Origin: Metasolibacillus meyeri
GTDB taxonomy: Bacteria > Bacillota > Bacilli > Bacillales_A > Planococcaceae
Direction: 5' to 3'
Assembly: GCF_003049505.1 (NCBI RefSeq)
Contig: NZ_PYWN01000031.1
Span: forward strand, 1 to 40,709
Length of the DNA: 40,709 bases
A program made the position numbers and the translations under genes. The notes beneath the pieces were generated by a model that searched no databases, had not been told where the DNA came from, and was given only the letters and a program-made list of their open reading frames with translations. Of the stretch, positions 1-8,022 are shown one piece after another; within the stretch, counting starts at the first letter, position 1, and the number at the start of each line of letters is the position of its first letter.

Positions 1-256
1 TTGCGACTTTCCCGATTTATTTGCGGGTTTCCTCAGTTTATTTGCGACTTTCCCAATTTATTTGCGGGTTCTCTCAGTTTATTTGCGACTTTCTCGATTT
101 ATTTGCAGGTTTCCTCAGTTTATTTGCGACTTTCCCGATTTATTTGCAGGTTCTCTCAGTTTATTTGCGACTTTCTCAATTTATTTGCGACTTTCCCAAT
201 TTATTTGCGACTTTCCCAATTTATTTGCGGGTTTCCCAATTTATTTGCGGGTTTCC
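1..256. repeat. Tandem array of about thirteen 20/21-bp units (cut by window edge)
   Basis: Units begin TTTGCG and end near ATTTA or GTTTA. Unit starts fall at 20, 41, 61 and so on, with the last at 244. In the left part two unit types alternate (20-bp CGAC-TTTC type and 21-bp CGGG/CAGG-type), giving a 41-bp higher-order period; the last units are plain 20-bp copies. There are no unique spacers, so it is not CRISPR. All three rightward frames are open across it, which follows from the repeat and does not indicate coding. It lies just beyond the moaD stop codon, at the 3' end of the moeB-moaD operon. The left end is outside the window. Confidence 0.9.
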
Positions 257-274
257 ATAAATCATTCTCGCCAC

Positions 275-505
275 TCATCCCCCGCTGATTGGTGGGATAA
301 AGGCAACTGTATCTTGTGGTTGAATCACGGTTGTATCTATGGCAAACTCCTCATTCACTGCAACCATCACTTGCTGCAACGAAATGTTCGGATAGTTGCT
401 CGCCATCCATTGTTTCAACTCGCCCACTGTGCATTGTGGCATGTCAATCGTTAACTGGGATTGTCCGATGGTTTCCTGCAAATGAGCAAATAATAAAATC
501 TCCAT
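275..505 (-). CDS. moaD: Molybdopterin synthase small (sulfur-carrier) subunit MoaD
   Basis: This 76-residue ubiquitin-fold sulfur carrier delivers sulfur, as a C-terminal thiocarboxylate, to precursor Z in molybdopterin synthase together with MoaE. The sequence ends FIPPISGG; the terminal Gly-Gly is the adenylated and thiolated end and is diagnostic of the family. The length is normal. The start follows AAGGAGG with ten bases of spacing, and that Shine-Dalgarno (SD) sequence overlaps the last codons of moaE. It is the last gene of the leftward moeB-moeA-mobB-moaE-moaD operon. MoeB, encoded at the head of the same operon, would be its activating enzyme (family knowledge). Confidence 0.93.
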   Translation of the reverse strand: MEILLFAHLQETIGQSQLTIDMPQCTVGELKQWMASNYPNISLQQVMVAVNEEFAIDTTVIQPQDTVAFIPPISGG

Positions 506-510
506 GTTGC

Positions 511-969
511 CTAGTCCTCCTTATTTAATGATGGCGTACCTGTTGGATAAGGGATATTTTCCAATTGGTCCCCTATCCACTCTGTGCCATCCTCCCAATG
601 CTCTTTCTTCCAAATCGGCACAATTTGTTTAATGCGGTCAATTGCATATTCATTTGCTTCATAGGCAACTTTACGATGTGGCGAGGAGACTGCAATAACA
701 ACAGCAATATCTGAAATCGCTAGCTGTCCGATGCGATGACTAATCGCTATTTGTGCATCTGGCCAGCGTTCATTTATTTCCTTAGCAATTTGCTCAAACA
801 TTTTAATTGCCATTGGTATATAGGCCTGATATTCCAAATGCAATGTTTTTTTGCCTTTTGTCATTTCACGCACTGTGCCGATAAAAACTGTGATAGCTCC
901 TGCATTACGACTAACTACCTTACCTCTTACTTGCTCTATATCAATTGGCTTATCAGTAATTTCAAACAT
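511..969 (-). CDS. moaE: Molybdopterin synthase catalytic subunit MoaE
   Basis: This 152-residue large subunit converts cyclic pyranopterin monophosphate (precursor Z) to molybdopterin using two MoaD thiocarboxylates. Visible family features are the GAITVFIGTVRE segment near residues 25-36, the SSPHR motif that contacts substrate, and the C-terminal PIWKKEHWEDG segment carrying the conserved catalytic lysines. The ATG shares one base with the mobB stop (TAATG), which suggests translational coupling, and GAGG lies upstream. The length is typical. Only five bases separate its stop from the moaD start. Confidence 0.95.
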   Translation of the reverse strand: MFEITDKPIDIEQVRGKVVSRNAGAITVFIGTVREMTKGKKTLHLEYQAYIPMAIKMFEQIAKEINERWPDAQIAISHRIGQLAISDIAVVIAVSSPHRKVAYEANEYAIDRIKQIVPIWKKEHWEDGTEWIGDQLENIPYPTGTPSLNKED

Positions 970-1481
970 TAATCTTTCCTCATTTCTGTCATTAAAAAAT
1001 CAAGATATTGTGCTGTTTCATCAATCGAAAACGCTGGATAATCCGTTGTAGGCTGTACATGCCAATAAATTACACAGACGATATTGGATAACTGCTGCAA
1101 TAAAATCTCATCTGTCTCTGTACGTAACAACACAACTTTCGGGTAATGTTCATTTTTATAGCCTTCAATCAACAGCCAATCGATTGGAAATATGTTATAA
1201 AGCGCCACGATATCGTCTAGCTTCCAACGCTCTTGCTGTATGCTCAAACGCAACATGCCCGCACCTTCAACAGCCGTTATACGAGCACCTGCCTCTGCAT
1301 GACGTGCGCTATCTTTTGTCTGATCGTTTTGCGGTACACCGCCATGCCCATGGTGCTTAATCGTTGCAACTCGCACCCCTTGCTTTGTTGCACAGGCAAT
1401 TAACCTCTCAAGAAGCGTCGTTTTGCCGCTGTTTTGATAGCCTACGATTTGTAGGATTTTTCGATTTTGTCCCAAGGCCAT
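969..1481 (-). CDS. mobB: Molybdopterin-guanine dinucleotide biosynthesis adaptor MobB
   Basis: This 170-residue P-loop GTPase works with MobA in forming the guanine dinucleotide form of the cofactor. The Walker A motif GYQNSGKTTL lies at about residues 14-23, followed by the family TIKHHGHG segment. Later residues (LLIEGYKNE) match the usual MobB core. The ATG at 1479-1481 follows AAGGAAGTGA. The gene starts about 40 bases inside the moeA 3' end, an unusually long but fully readable overlap that implies coupled translation. It is not essential in all organisms. A mobA partner is encoded at 4325 as part of a fusion. Confidence 0.92.
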   Translation of the reverse strand: MALGQNRKILQIVGYQNSGKTTLLERLIACATKQGVRVATIKHHGHGGVPQNDQTKDSARHAEAGARITAVEGAGMLRLSIQQERWKLDDIVALYNIFPIDWLLIEGYKNEHYPKVVLLRTETDEILLQQLSNIVCVIYWHVQPTTDYPAFSIDETAQYLDFLMTEMRKD

Positions 1482-2734
1482 TCACTTCCTTGCATATCTT
1501 CTAACAATAAAACAACAACTTGCATGCCCTTTTCGTAGCCGCGCGAGCCACCTGGCAACACGATAAAGGCGTTCGCTCCCTCTAACGATGATACAGCACT
1601 TGATTTATCAAAACCGCAAGGCACAGCAATTAGCTGCCCATTATCAAAAGAAACCGTTCCACGTACAAAGCGTGTAAAAGGATTCGGCTTTGGAAAATCA
1701 GCGCCTAACCTCGCCTGCTCACGTCGTAAATGCGGCTGCGGATTTTGAAAAGCTGTACGAATAATCGGACGTGTAAATAGTTCAAAGCCGACATAACAAG
1801 CAGATGGATTGCCAGACAAACCATATAAGAGCTGTCCATTACGTGCCGCAACTGTCGTAACGCTACCTGGACGCATCGCCACTTTATTAAAAAGTACCTC
1901 TGCTCCAATCGCCTTGTAGATAGCTGGCAAATAATCATAATCACCAACAGATACGCCACCTGTTGTAATTAAAATATCCACTTCCTGTAAAGCATCTTTC
2001 ACAGCTTCAATACATAGTTCCAAATTATCGCTTAATTGACCAAAATATTTCGCTGTTGCACCAGCACGCTCAATTTGTGCCATTACCATATAAGCATTAC
2101 TATTGCGAATTTTTCCAGCTTGCAACGCTTCATCAGGCTCTAATAATTCACTGCCTGTTGCAATCACACCAATGATAGGTTTTTTGAAAACTGTTACTTG
2201 TGGATAACCAAATGTAGCCAAAAGTGCAACAACACCGGGGTTAATATACTGCCCTTTTGTAATTAAAACAGCACCCTTTTGAATATCCTCGCCTTTGTAA
2301 GAAATATTTGTGCCTGCCTGTACTTGTCGCTTCAATGACATATAGGCTTGCCCATCCTGCTCAAAGCTTTGCGTTATTTCAAGCATGACAACAGCATCAC
2401 AGCCTTGCGGAATCATCGCTCCTGTCATAATGCGCACAGCTTGCCGCTCATCGACAATACCGTCGTAAACATAGCCTGCGCCGATTTCACCTACAACTTG
2501 GAATACAACAGGCTGTTCAGCGTTAGCTCCCTCACTATCAATCGAACGTATCGCATAGCCGTCATAAGGCGAGCGATCAAAGGCAGGGACATCTTGATCA
2601 GCAGCAATATCCTCTGCTAAAAAACGTCCATACGCTTGATGCAATGGAATCGTTTCCGTTTTTTCTTGATAAGCATAGTGCATGACACGTTGCACAGCCT
2701 CCGCTACAGCAATTGGCTTTCTTTGTTCTATCAT
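1442..2734 (-). CDS. moeA: Molybdopterin molybdenumtransferase MoeA
   Basis: This 430-residue enzyme inserts molybdate into adenylated molybdopterin. Motifs seen include the PAFDRSPYDGYAI segment, IATGSEL, TTGGVSVGDYDY (the molybdopterin-binding signature) and GLSGNPSACYVGFE. The frame is open to 2860, but the true start is the ATG at 2732-2734: it is preceded by AAAGGAGTG with good spacing, and the protein then begins MIEQRKPIAV like its relatives. The 42 upstream residues would overlap moeB and look unnatural. The start lies 14 bases after the moeB stop. The 3' end overlaps mobB. Confidence 0.95.
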   Translation of the reverse strand: MIEQRKPIAVAEAVQRVMHYAYQEKTETIPLHQAYGRFLAEDIAADQDVPAFDRSPYDGYAIRSIDSEGANAEQPVVFQVVGEIGAGYVYDGIVDERQAVRIMTGAMIPQGCDAVVMLEITQSFEQDGQAYMSLKRQVQAGTNISYKGEDIQKGAVLITKGQYINPGVVALLATFGYPQVTVFKKPIIGVIATGSELLEPDEALQAGKIRNSNAYMVMAQIERAGATAKYFGQLSDNLELCIEAVKDALQEVDILITTGGVSVGDYDYLPAIYKAIGAEVLFNKVAMRPGSVTTVAARNGQLLYGLSGNPSACYVGFELFTRPIIRTAFQNPQPHLRREQARLGADFPKPNPFTRFVRGTVSFDNGQLIAVPCGFDKSSAVSSLEGANAFIVLPGGSRGYEKGMQVVVLLLEDMQGSEWPWDKIEKSYKS

Positions 2735-2748
2735 ATTAAAACACTCCT

Positions 2749-3765
2749 TTATCCTAATAAACGATAGTAAATGCTTTTCGCTTGGTGAACATCTTGTACG
2801 CCATGGATCACAACTCGTCCATCTTGAAATAGTACAAAACGATAATCCTCTGTTTGACAAGAGAGTAAATATGGATTTTGTTGAATCCTACCATGATGTT
2901 GTAGCTTTTCGGCAAGCTGCTGCAAGTCATAGTGAACTTGCTGTGGTGGTCGAATTTGTACAGCATCACGTCCACATAATATATCGAGCTTCGTTTGATT
3001 TTCATAGGCTAAATACGGATAGGTAGGATTTGTACCACAGGATGGACAATCAGATTGACGGATTTTATTCACATTAATTTCATAATGCTGATTTTGCCAA
3101 ACATCAAATGTTAAATAGCTTTTGCGTAAAGTTGCCATATTCCCTACTAGAATTTTAAGTACCTCCGCTACTTGATAAGCCGCTACTATTTGCACTGTTG
3201 GGCTAATAATGCCTACCGTATCACAGGTTGCTCCGGTATTTGGTATAGCGGATAGTAAGCAGTGTAGACACGGTGTGACCTTGGGTACAATGGTATACGT
3301 AGCGCCGTAGCTTCCAACACAAGAACCATAAACCCATGGTATGTGATGCTTTTGTGCAAGGTCATTCAAGAAAAAGCGAATATCAAAATTATCCGTTGCA
3401 TCTATCATGACATCAACACCAGCAAGCAATGTGGTAAATTGTGCCGTATATGCATCTAAAATATGTACATCAATCAGCACATCACGGTTAATTTGCTGTA
3501 AGCGCTGCTGTGCCGCAATCACTTTCGGTATTTTATTTTCAGCATCTTGCTCTGTATAAAGTTGCTGCCTTTGTAAATTACTCCATTCTACATAGTCTCG
3601 ATCAACTAACGTCAGCTTGCCAACACCAGCGCGTACAAGTGCCTCCGCACTCGCACTGCCGAGAGCTCCTACCCCAACAATAAGCACATGCTTTTGCTGA
3701 AGTTGCTGTTGCCCAAGCTGTCCAATGGGCTGAAATAATTGCTGTCTTGAATATCTATCATGCAT
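2749..3765 (-). CDS. moeB: MoeB/ThiF-family adenylyltransferase (molybdopterin-synthase activator)
   Basis: This 338-residue E1-like enzyme adenylates the C-terminal glycine of MoaD so that it can be thiolated. It has the nucleotide-binding GVGALGS loop (near residue 32), the arginine-containing NLQRQQLY segment, the DATDNFDIR motif, two zinc-binding CxxC pairs (CLHC and CPSC) and the GATCDTVGIISP segment. The C-terminal 80 residues form the extension usual in Bacillus MoeB/ThiF proteins and show no rhodanese domain. ThiF with ThiS is an alternative partner pairing, but operon position with moaD makes MoeB more likely. It is first in the leftward operon, divergent from moaB. Confidence 0.9.
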   Translation of the reverse strand: MHDRYSRQQLFQPIGQLGQQQLQQKHVLIVGVGALGSASAEALVRAGVGKLTLVDRDYVEWSNLQRQQLYTEQDAENKIPKVIAAQQRLQQINRDVLIDVHILDAYTAQFTTLLAGVDVMIDATDNFDIRFFLNDLAQKHHIPWVYGSCVGSYGATYTIVPKVTPCLHCLLSAIPNTGATCDTVGIISPTVQIVAAYQVAEVLKILVGNMATLRKSYLTFDVWQNQHYEINVNKIRQSDCPSCGTNPTYPYLAYENQTKLDILCGRDAVQIRPPQQVHYDLQQLAEKLQHHGRIQQNPYLLSCQTEDYRFVLFQDGRVVIHGVQDVHQAKSIYYRLLG

Positions 3766-3830
3766 GGCATTTTTGCCTTTCTATTTATATTTTTATTATA
3801 ATAAGATTCAAAAAGGAGAATTTCAATTAT
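3766..3830. promoter_or_regulatory. Divergent moeB / moaB intergenic region
   Basis: These 65 bases must hold the control region for both Moco operons. The central part is AT-rich and contains TATAAT-like stretches around 3790-3803, readable on either strand. On the plus strand AAAAGGAG at 3811-3818 is the moaB SD. I could not identify a clear -35 element for either direction, so promoter positions remain unassigned. Confidence 0.4.
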
Positions 3831-4328
3831 ATGACACATCCAACATATCAGCATCTTGCTATACACGTTGCAGTTTTAACAGTAAGTGACACACGTACAG
3901 TAGCCGATGACAAGAGCGGGCAACGCATTCAAACATTGCTTGAAGAAGCTTCCTTTACATTAGCAGACTATCGAATTGTAGCCGATGAGCCTGCTGAAAT
4001 TGCCCACCTTGTACAAGGCTGGTGCGCTGACCCAACCGTTCATGCCATCATTGTAACTGGTGGAACAGGCTTTACAGCAAGAGACCAAACCTATGACGCC
4101 ATTGCTCCTCTTTTTGAAAAAGAAATGACAGGCTTTGGCGAGCTATTTCGGACGTTAAGCTATGATGAAATTGGTGCAAAAGCAATGTTTAGCCGCGCAA
4201 CAGCAGGTAGCTGTCAACAAACGGCCATCTATGTGCTACCAGGCTCTACAAACGCGGTTACACTTGCAATGACAAAGCTTATTGTGCCGACTATCCAACA
4301 TTTTGTTGGTGAGCTACGACGCCTATGA
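3831..4328 (+). CDS. moaB: Molybdopterin adenylyltransferase-type protein MoaB
   Basis: This 165-residue MoaB/Mog-family protein activates molybdopterin by adenylation before metal insertion. The segments [11 protein letters not shown] near the N-terminus and [17 protein letters not shown] in the centre are the family signatures, and PGSTNAV near the C-terminus is also typical. The open frame extends upstream to 3747, but the ATG at 3831 has an AAAAGGAG SD and gives the normal N-terminus. The last four bases overlap the next start codon (ATGA), so it is translationally coupled to mobA-moaC. Confidence 0.93.
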   Translation: MTHPTYQHLAIHVAVLTVSDTRTVADDKSGQRIQTLLEEASFTLADYRIVADEPAEIAHLVQGWCADPTVHAIIVTGGTGFTARDQTYDAIAPLFEKEMTGFGELFRTLSYDEIGAKAMFSRATAGSCQQTAIYVLPGSTNAVTLAMTKLIVPTIQHFVGELRRL

Positions 4329-5377
4329 AAATTGCAGGCGTCTTATTAGCAGGTGGGCAATCGTCACGCTATGGTCAGCCAAAAATGTTTGAGCAATTTG
4401 CAAATCAGCCTCTTTATCAGTACAGTTTAAACGCTTTACAACAAAATCAGCTACAGCCCTTAATTATCGCCACAAATGAGCACTTGCAGAAGGGCTTTGC
4501 TGAAACTGATGTACAGTGGCTTATTGAGCAACAGCCACACCAAGGACCGCTCTTTGCTTTACACAATATTATGGGAAATTTCCCCGATGTTGAATGGTTT
4601 TTCGTTTTAGCAAGCGATATGCCTTTTATCGATGCAGCGCTTGTCCAAACATTGCTAACATTTATAGATGAGCGCTATGATGCCATTGTGCCACGGCAAG
4701 ATAATCGATTACAGCCGCTCGCTGCCTTATATCGCCGCACTGCCTATCCACTTGCTAGCCAATTAGTTCAGCAAAATCGGCGCAGTATGCAAGCTTTATT
4801 AGAAAAGCTTCGCGTTTGCTATGTCCCATTCGCAAGCGATACAATGGCATTTACCAATATCAACACACCACAAGATTGGCAAAGGAGTCAAACCATGAAT
4901 AATTTTACCCATTGGAATGAGCAAGGTCGTCCAAAAATGGTCGATATTTCGGCAAAGGATGTTACACAGCGCACAGCGATTGCACGTAGCATTATCACTT
5001 TATCAAATCAATTGTATGAAGCGATTCAACAAGGTCACATCAAAAAAGGTGACCCAACACAAGTAGCACAAATTGCGGGTATTATGGCTGCTAAAAAAAC
5101 AGCAGACATTATTCCGATGTGCCACCCTATTATGTTGCAAGGTACAGATTTCCAATTCACTTATCAGCAAAGCGCTTCAGGCTACGAGTTACATATCGAA
5201 GTAACTGTCAAATGCAATGGTAAAACAGGTGTAGAAATGGAAGCATTAACAGCCGTTTCCGTTGCTGCACTGACGTTTTACGATATGTGCAAAGCGGTCG
5301 ATAAGTCGATGGTCATTAAAGAAACCTATCTTGTGCAAAAAACAGGTGGCAAAAGCGGCACATACACGCATGACTAA
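4325..5377 (+). CDS. mobA-moaC: MobA-MoaC fusion: molybdenum cofactor guanylyltransferase + cyclic pyranopterin monophosphate synthase
   Basis: One uninterrupted 350-residue frame joins two Moco enzymes that are normally separate. Residues 1-190 are MobA (GTP:Mo-molybdopterin guanylyltransferase), with [15 protein letters not shown] at the N-terminus, VLASDMPF in the middle and the usual NTPQDW ending. Residues 191-350 are a full-length MoaC, with [21 protein letters not shown] and [25 protein letters not shown] including the catalytic Lys/His region. There is no linker: MobA runs straight into the natural MoaC Met. An SD-ATG pair is retained inside the frame, so free MoaC may also be made. 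The two activities act at opposite ends of the pathway (MoaC early, MobA last), so channelling is not an obvious reason for fusion. Loss of a single mobA stop codon explains it. Confidence 0.93.
   Translation: MKIAGVLLAGGQSSRYGQPKMFEQFANQPLYQYSLNALQQNQLQPLIIATNEHLQKGFAETDVQWLIEQQPHQGPLFALHNIMGNFPDVEWFFVLASDMPFIDAALVQTLLTFIDERYDAIVPRQDNRLQPLAALYRRTAYPLASQLVQQNRRSMQALLEKLRVCYVPFASDTMAFTNINTPQDWQRSQTMNNFTHWNEQGRPKMVDISAKDVTQRTAIARSIITLSNQLYEAIQQGHIKKGDPTQVAQIAGIMAAKKTADIIPMCHPIMLQGTDFQFTYQQSASGYELHIEVTVKCNGKTGVEMEALTAVSVAALTFYDMCKAVDKSMVIKETYLVQKTGGKSGTYTHD
4881..4897 (+). promoter_or_regulatory. Internal ribosome binding site and ATG for free MoaC
   Basis: AAAGGAG at 4881-4887 followed by seven bases and ATG at 4895-4897 is a textbook SD and start inside the mobA-moaC frame. 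Initiation here would give a 160-residue MoaC of normal length, alongside the fusion from 4325. The SD bases also serve as sense codons in the fusion. Confidence 0.75.
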
Positions 5378-5381
5378 TATG

Positions 5382-5416
5382 AGAGGGGCTGTCTGAAATT
5401 GCGGGCACGCCCCTCT
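5382..5416 (+). terminator. Hairpin downstream of mobA-moaC
   Basis: AGAGGGGC (5382-5389) pairs exactly with GCCCCTCT (5409-5416) around a 19-base loop and is followed by a short TTTAA. It begins four bases after the moaC stop and opens dispersed repeat copy A. The T tract is weak. Confidence 0.6.
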
Positions 5417-5546
5417 TTAACAGGCGAAAACAAACATTGGTTGGGCACTTTAACCTGTTCGTTGGGCGAATTTAGCGATTGGCCGGGCGCTTTCCTTCAT
5501 CCGTTGGGCGAATCATTACTTTTGAACTAGATAATTTTCAACCACC
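5382..5546 (+). repeat. Dispersed intergenic element, copy A (exact 21-bp internal period)
   Basis: After the hairpin come four degenerate units with a GGGC core at 5443, 5464, 5485 and 5506, exactly 21 bases apart (best cores TTGGGCGAATT). The element ends with TTTTGAACTAGATAATTTTC and then AACCACC, which overlaps the moaA stop. The reverse complement of 32117-32276 has the same order: GGGGCTG hairpin, 21-bp units, TTTTGAACTAG, AATTTT, ACCACC. The element fills the gap between the convergent mobA-moaC and moaA genes. Confidence 0.8.
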
Positions 5547-6554
5547 GATATGTGACATTTCAATTTTTGCATTTCTTCTGTTTTGCACCGTTTGTTCATT
5601 GCGCTCATCTGAATAACGGTCCACGCGCTGTTCCCATATTTCAGAAATTCTCTCGGTAATCACCACATCATCCGCATTGGAGCGCAATAATTCTCGTAAA
5701 TTGACACCGTTTGTAGCAAATAAACATGTGTACAATATGCCCTCTGCTGAAATACGAGCGCGTGAGCATGTCGAGCAAAAAGAATCTGTCACTGACGAAA
5801 TGACACCAATTTCCCCTTGCCCATCCTCGTATTGATAGCGTGTCGCTACCTCGCCTGTATAATTCGGCTCAACTGGATGCAACGGTGAAAAATTCTGTAC
5901 TTGTGTAAGAATCTCTCTTTTCGGCACAACATCGTCTAAGCGCCAGCCATTTGAATTGCCGACATCCATATACTCAATAAAGCGTAAAATATGCTGTTTC
6001 TCCTTAAAAAAGCGCGCCATTTCTGCAATATCTTGCTCATTTTTTCCTTTTTGAACAACCATATTAATTTTCACAGCTAATCCTGCTTCGACTGCTTTTT
6101 CAATGCCTTCTAGCACTGTTACCACTTTTCCACGCTGTCCATTCATCTCAGCAAAGCGTTGCTCATCTAATGAATCTAAGCTGACAGACACTCTTGACAA
6201 ACCTGCTTGTGCTAAAGCCTGTGCATATTTTTTTAATAAAGTGCCATTTGTTGTCAAAGCAATATCTTCTACGCCTTGTACTTGATAAAGACGCTCAATT
6301 AACACAGGTAAATCACGGCGTAGCAACGGTTCACCGCCTGTAATTCGCACTTTTTTAACACCGAGTGCTACGAAAATTTTCACTAAGCGTTCAATTTCCT
6401 CAAAGCTTAAAATTTTATCCGATGGTAGAAAAGCATAGTCTGGTCCAAATATCTCCGCGGGCATACAATATTGACAACGGAAATTGCAACGGTCTGTTAC
6501 CGATATGCGCAAATCTCGCAACGGCCGATTGAGCTTATCACGTACAGTCATCAT
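5538..6554 (-). CDS. moaA: GTP 3',8-cyclase MoaA (radical SAM)
   Basis: This 338-residue enzyme catalyses the first Moco step, cyclising GTP in tandem with MoaC. The N-terminal radical-SAM cluster motif is C23-x3-C27-x2-C30 (CNFRCQYC), followed by [14 protein letters not shown] second C-terminal 4Fe-4S cluster site is visible as [11 protein letters not shown] with a later cysteine (YTC). The protein ends in Gly-Gly (MSHIGG), the essential C-terminal tail of MoaA. The SD AAAGGAGGAGCT precedes two tandem ATGs; the first overlaps the fdhD stop by four bases. It is the last gene of the leftward DUF2294-fdhD-moaA operon. Copy A of the dispersed repeat abuts its 3' end. Confidence 0.96.
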   Translation of the reverse strand: MMTVRDKLNRPLRDLRISVTDRCNFRCQYCMPAEIFGPDYAFLPSDKILSFEEIERLVKIFVALGVKKVRITGGEPLLRRDLPVLIERLYQVQGVEDIALTTNGTLLKKYAQALAQAGLSRVSVSLDSLDEQRFAEMNGQRGKVVTVLEGIEKAVEAGLAVKINMVVQKGKNEQDIAEMARFFKEKQHILRFIEYMDVGNSNGWRLDDVVPKREILTQVQNFSPLHPVEPNYTGEVATRYQYEDGQGEIGVISSVTDSFCSTCSRARISAEGILYTCLFATNGVNLRELLRSNADDVVITERISEIWEQRVDRYSDERNEQTVQNRRNAKIEMSHIGG

Positions 6555-7354
6555 AGCTCCTCCTTTCGCAATTGAATACGCTCTGGATGTGTATAAATAT
6601 TAAGCGAATTGTATCTAATAAAGCCTACTGTCGTAATACCTAATTGTTCAGCTAATTGCAATGCTAGCTCTGTCGGTGCCGATTTTGATAAGACAATGGC
6701 ACAGCCAATTTTCGATACCTTTAATAAAATTTCAGATGAAATGCGTCCGCTAAAAACGATAATTTTATCACGCATATCAATTTGTTGGCGCAAACAATGA
6801 CCGTATATTTTATCAAGTGCATTGTGACGACCAATATCCATACGCGTTAATAAGATGCCATTGTTATCACATAACGCCGCATTATGCACACCGCCAGTTT
6901 GCTTAAAGGTTAATGCCGTATTTTGCATTTCCTGCATAAAGCGGAAGCAATCCTCTGTTGTAATTTGGATATTGCTATCCTTCATTGTTTTTGCTGTCAA
7001 GGCATCGTTTGTAAAAACAAAGCCTTGCCTACTCATACCACAGCAAGAAGTAATATAACGCTTATTTTGGATTTGTTGATAATATGGATTTAACCGCTTT
7101 GTTGTAATATGCACAAAGCCCTCTTGTTGCTGATACCAAATATCCTCAATATCTTCAATGCTCTGTATAACACGCTCAGAGGCTAAGTATCCAACAACCA
7201 TATCTTCCACATATTCAGGCGTACAAACCATTGTCACAAATTCCTGCTGGTTAATTTTAATCGTCACTGCATGCTCTGTGACAACCATATCTTCTAGCGT
7301 TTTTACTTGTCCGTTATCAACGCGTAAAATCTTTCGCATAACTGCCTTTTCCAT
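6551..7354 (-). CDS. fdhD: Formate dehydrogenase accessory sulfurtransferase FdhD
   Basis: This 267-residue protein transfers sulfur from a cysteine desulfurase to bis-MGD cofactor and is needed for formate dehydrogenase activity. The active-site cysteine loop is the TSCCGMSR segment near residue 103. Other family segments are [41 protein letters not shown] and [16 protein letters not shown] lies upstream of the ATG at 7354; a second Met at residue 6 is a possible alternative. It lies between the DUF2294 gene (12 bases upstream) and moaA (ATGA overlap), and diverges from the fdhF operon it serves. Confidence 0.95.
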   Translation of the reverse strand: MEKAVMRKILRVDNGQVKTLEDMVVTEHAVTIKINQQEFVTMVCTPEYVEDMVVGYLASERVIQSIEDIEDIWYQQQEGFVHITTKRLNPYYQQIQNKRYITSCCGMSRQGFVFTNDALTAKTMKDSNIQITTEDCFRFMQEMQNTALTFKQTGGVHNAALCDNNGILLTRMDIGRHNALDKIYGHCLRQQIDMRDKIIVFSGRISSEILLKVSKIGCAIVLSKSAPTELALQLAEQLGITTVGFIRYNSLNIYTHPERIQLRKEEL

Positions 7355-7366
7355 CAGTCATCGCCT

Positions 7367-7714
7367 CTATTCACTAATAGTATCCTCAAACATAAATACC
7401 GAAATGGCTATATCTTCCTCAATTTTTATATCTGTAAAAAGATGAACTAATTTTGTACCCATCAGTTCTTCCAATGCGGTTGGCGGTTCTTTCGCATATA
7501 GCTCCTGTATCATGTTCGTTCGTGCAGCATGAATCGTTTTTAAGCCCTCTGCTGTACTTGCGATAAATTTTTCTGTCGGTGTGAGATTGCCGTGCAAAGT
7601 CGAAATCGCCATATTGTTAACAAAAACTGTCTGGATACGCTCAGGTCCTTTTCCAAATAAATCTTTACGCAACTTGCGAATCATATCGTTAAATTCATGT
7701 ATTTTTTTAGACAT
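7367..7714 (-). CDS. DUF2294 / MpsC-family protein
   Basis: This 115-residue protein resembles the DUF2294 family (Pfam name MpsC, 'Na+-translocating membrane potential-generating system'). It is mostly helical at the N-terminus (MSKKIHEFNDMIRKLRKDLFGKGP), then has the family-like segment RIQTVFVNNMAISTLHGNLT. There is no signal peptide or membrane segment. The ATG at 7714 follows TTAGGAG. It heads the leftward operon with fdhD and moaA, suggesting a tie to formate dehydrogenase, but its biochemical role is not established and the sequence gives no catalytic motif. Confidence 0.75.
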   Translation of the reverse strand: MSKKIHEFNDMIRKLRKDLFGKGPERIQTVFVNNMAISTLHGNLTPTEKFIASTAEGLKTIHAARTNMIQELYAKEPPTALEELMGTKLVHLFTDIKIEEDIAISVFMFEDTISE

Positions 7715-7808
7715 TGTGCGGTTCTCCTAACATCAAATAATTTTTCCACCCTACTAGTTTGTTAATAATATAGTACCGCGAAAAAAATTGAAAGGGAAAA
7801 ATAAAGGA

Positions 7809-7837
7809 TTGTTCATTGCAAATAAAGAAGCTATAAT
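7809..7837 (+). promoter_or_regulatory. Predicted sigA promoter for fdhF
   Basis: TTGTTC (7809-7814), a 17-base spacer and a perfect TATAAT (7832-7837) predict transcription from about 7844. That leaves a leader of about 250 bases before the fdhF start. No coding gene is evident in this 381-base gap. Confidence 0.65.
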
Positions 7838-7843
7838 AAAAGA

Positions 7844-8012
7844 TATACGAATGGGATTGAGATATTTTAATTCATCAGGAATTTTAATGTTTGAGTGCTA
7901 TTGTGAACTTAACTGAACAGTAGATTGGGTTTTTAGCACGTTCTGCTAAGAGTTTTATCCACCTTGAATGACTAACATGCAAATAGCGTGTCATTTCTTG
8001 GTGGATTTTTTT
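7844..8012 (+). promoter_or_regulatory. Putative transcription attenuator / riboswitch-like leader of fdhF
   Basis: The leader can fold in two exclusive ways. A terminator pairs ATCCACC (7957-7963) with GGTGGAT (8000-8006). An antiterminator pairs TGGGT (7926-7930) with ATCCA (7957-7961), stacked on the TTTTAGCA/TGCTAAGA hairpin (7931-7951). Both use 7957-7961. The roughly 80 bases before this could be a sensing domain. I do not recognise a known aptamer; the Moco riboswitch is an obvious candidate, but I could not match its consensus by eye. Confidence 0.5.
7957..8012 (+). terminator. Rho-independent terminator inside the fdhF leader
   Basis: ATCCACC pairs with GGTGGAT outside, AATGAC with GTCATT and ACATGC with GCGTGT inside; seven T residues (8006-8012) follow the stem. 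No gene on the plus strand ends just upstream, so this terminator sits between the predicted fdhF promoter and fdhF itself. Confidence 0.7.
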
Positions 8013-8022
8013 ATTTCATGTG

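Noticed and set aside
1-256. CRISPR array
   Set aside because: Units are contiguous 20-21 bp without unique spacers, and no cas genes are nearby.
1-528. Three long overlapping rightward frames with CDFPNLFA-like repeats
   Set aside because: They arise because a 20/21-bp repeat has no stop in any forward frame; there is no SD, and the 3' parts lie antisense to moaD.
2735-2860. Longer moeA with 42 extra N-terminal residues
   Set aside because: The extension overlaps moeB, is unlike MoeA N-termini, and a perfect SD precedes the ATG at 2734.
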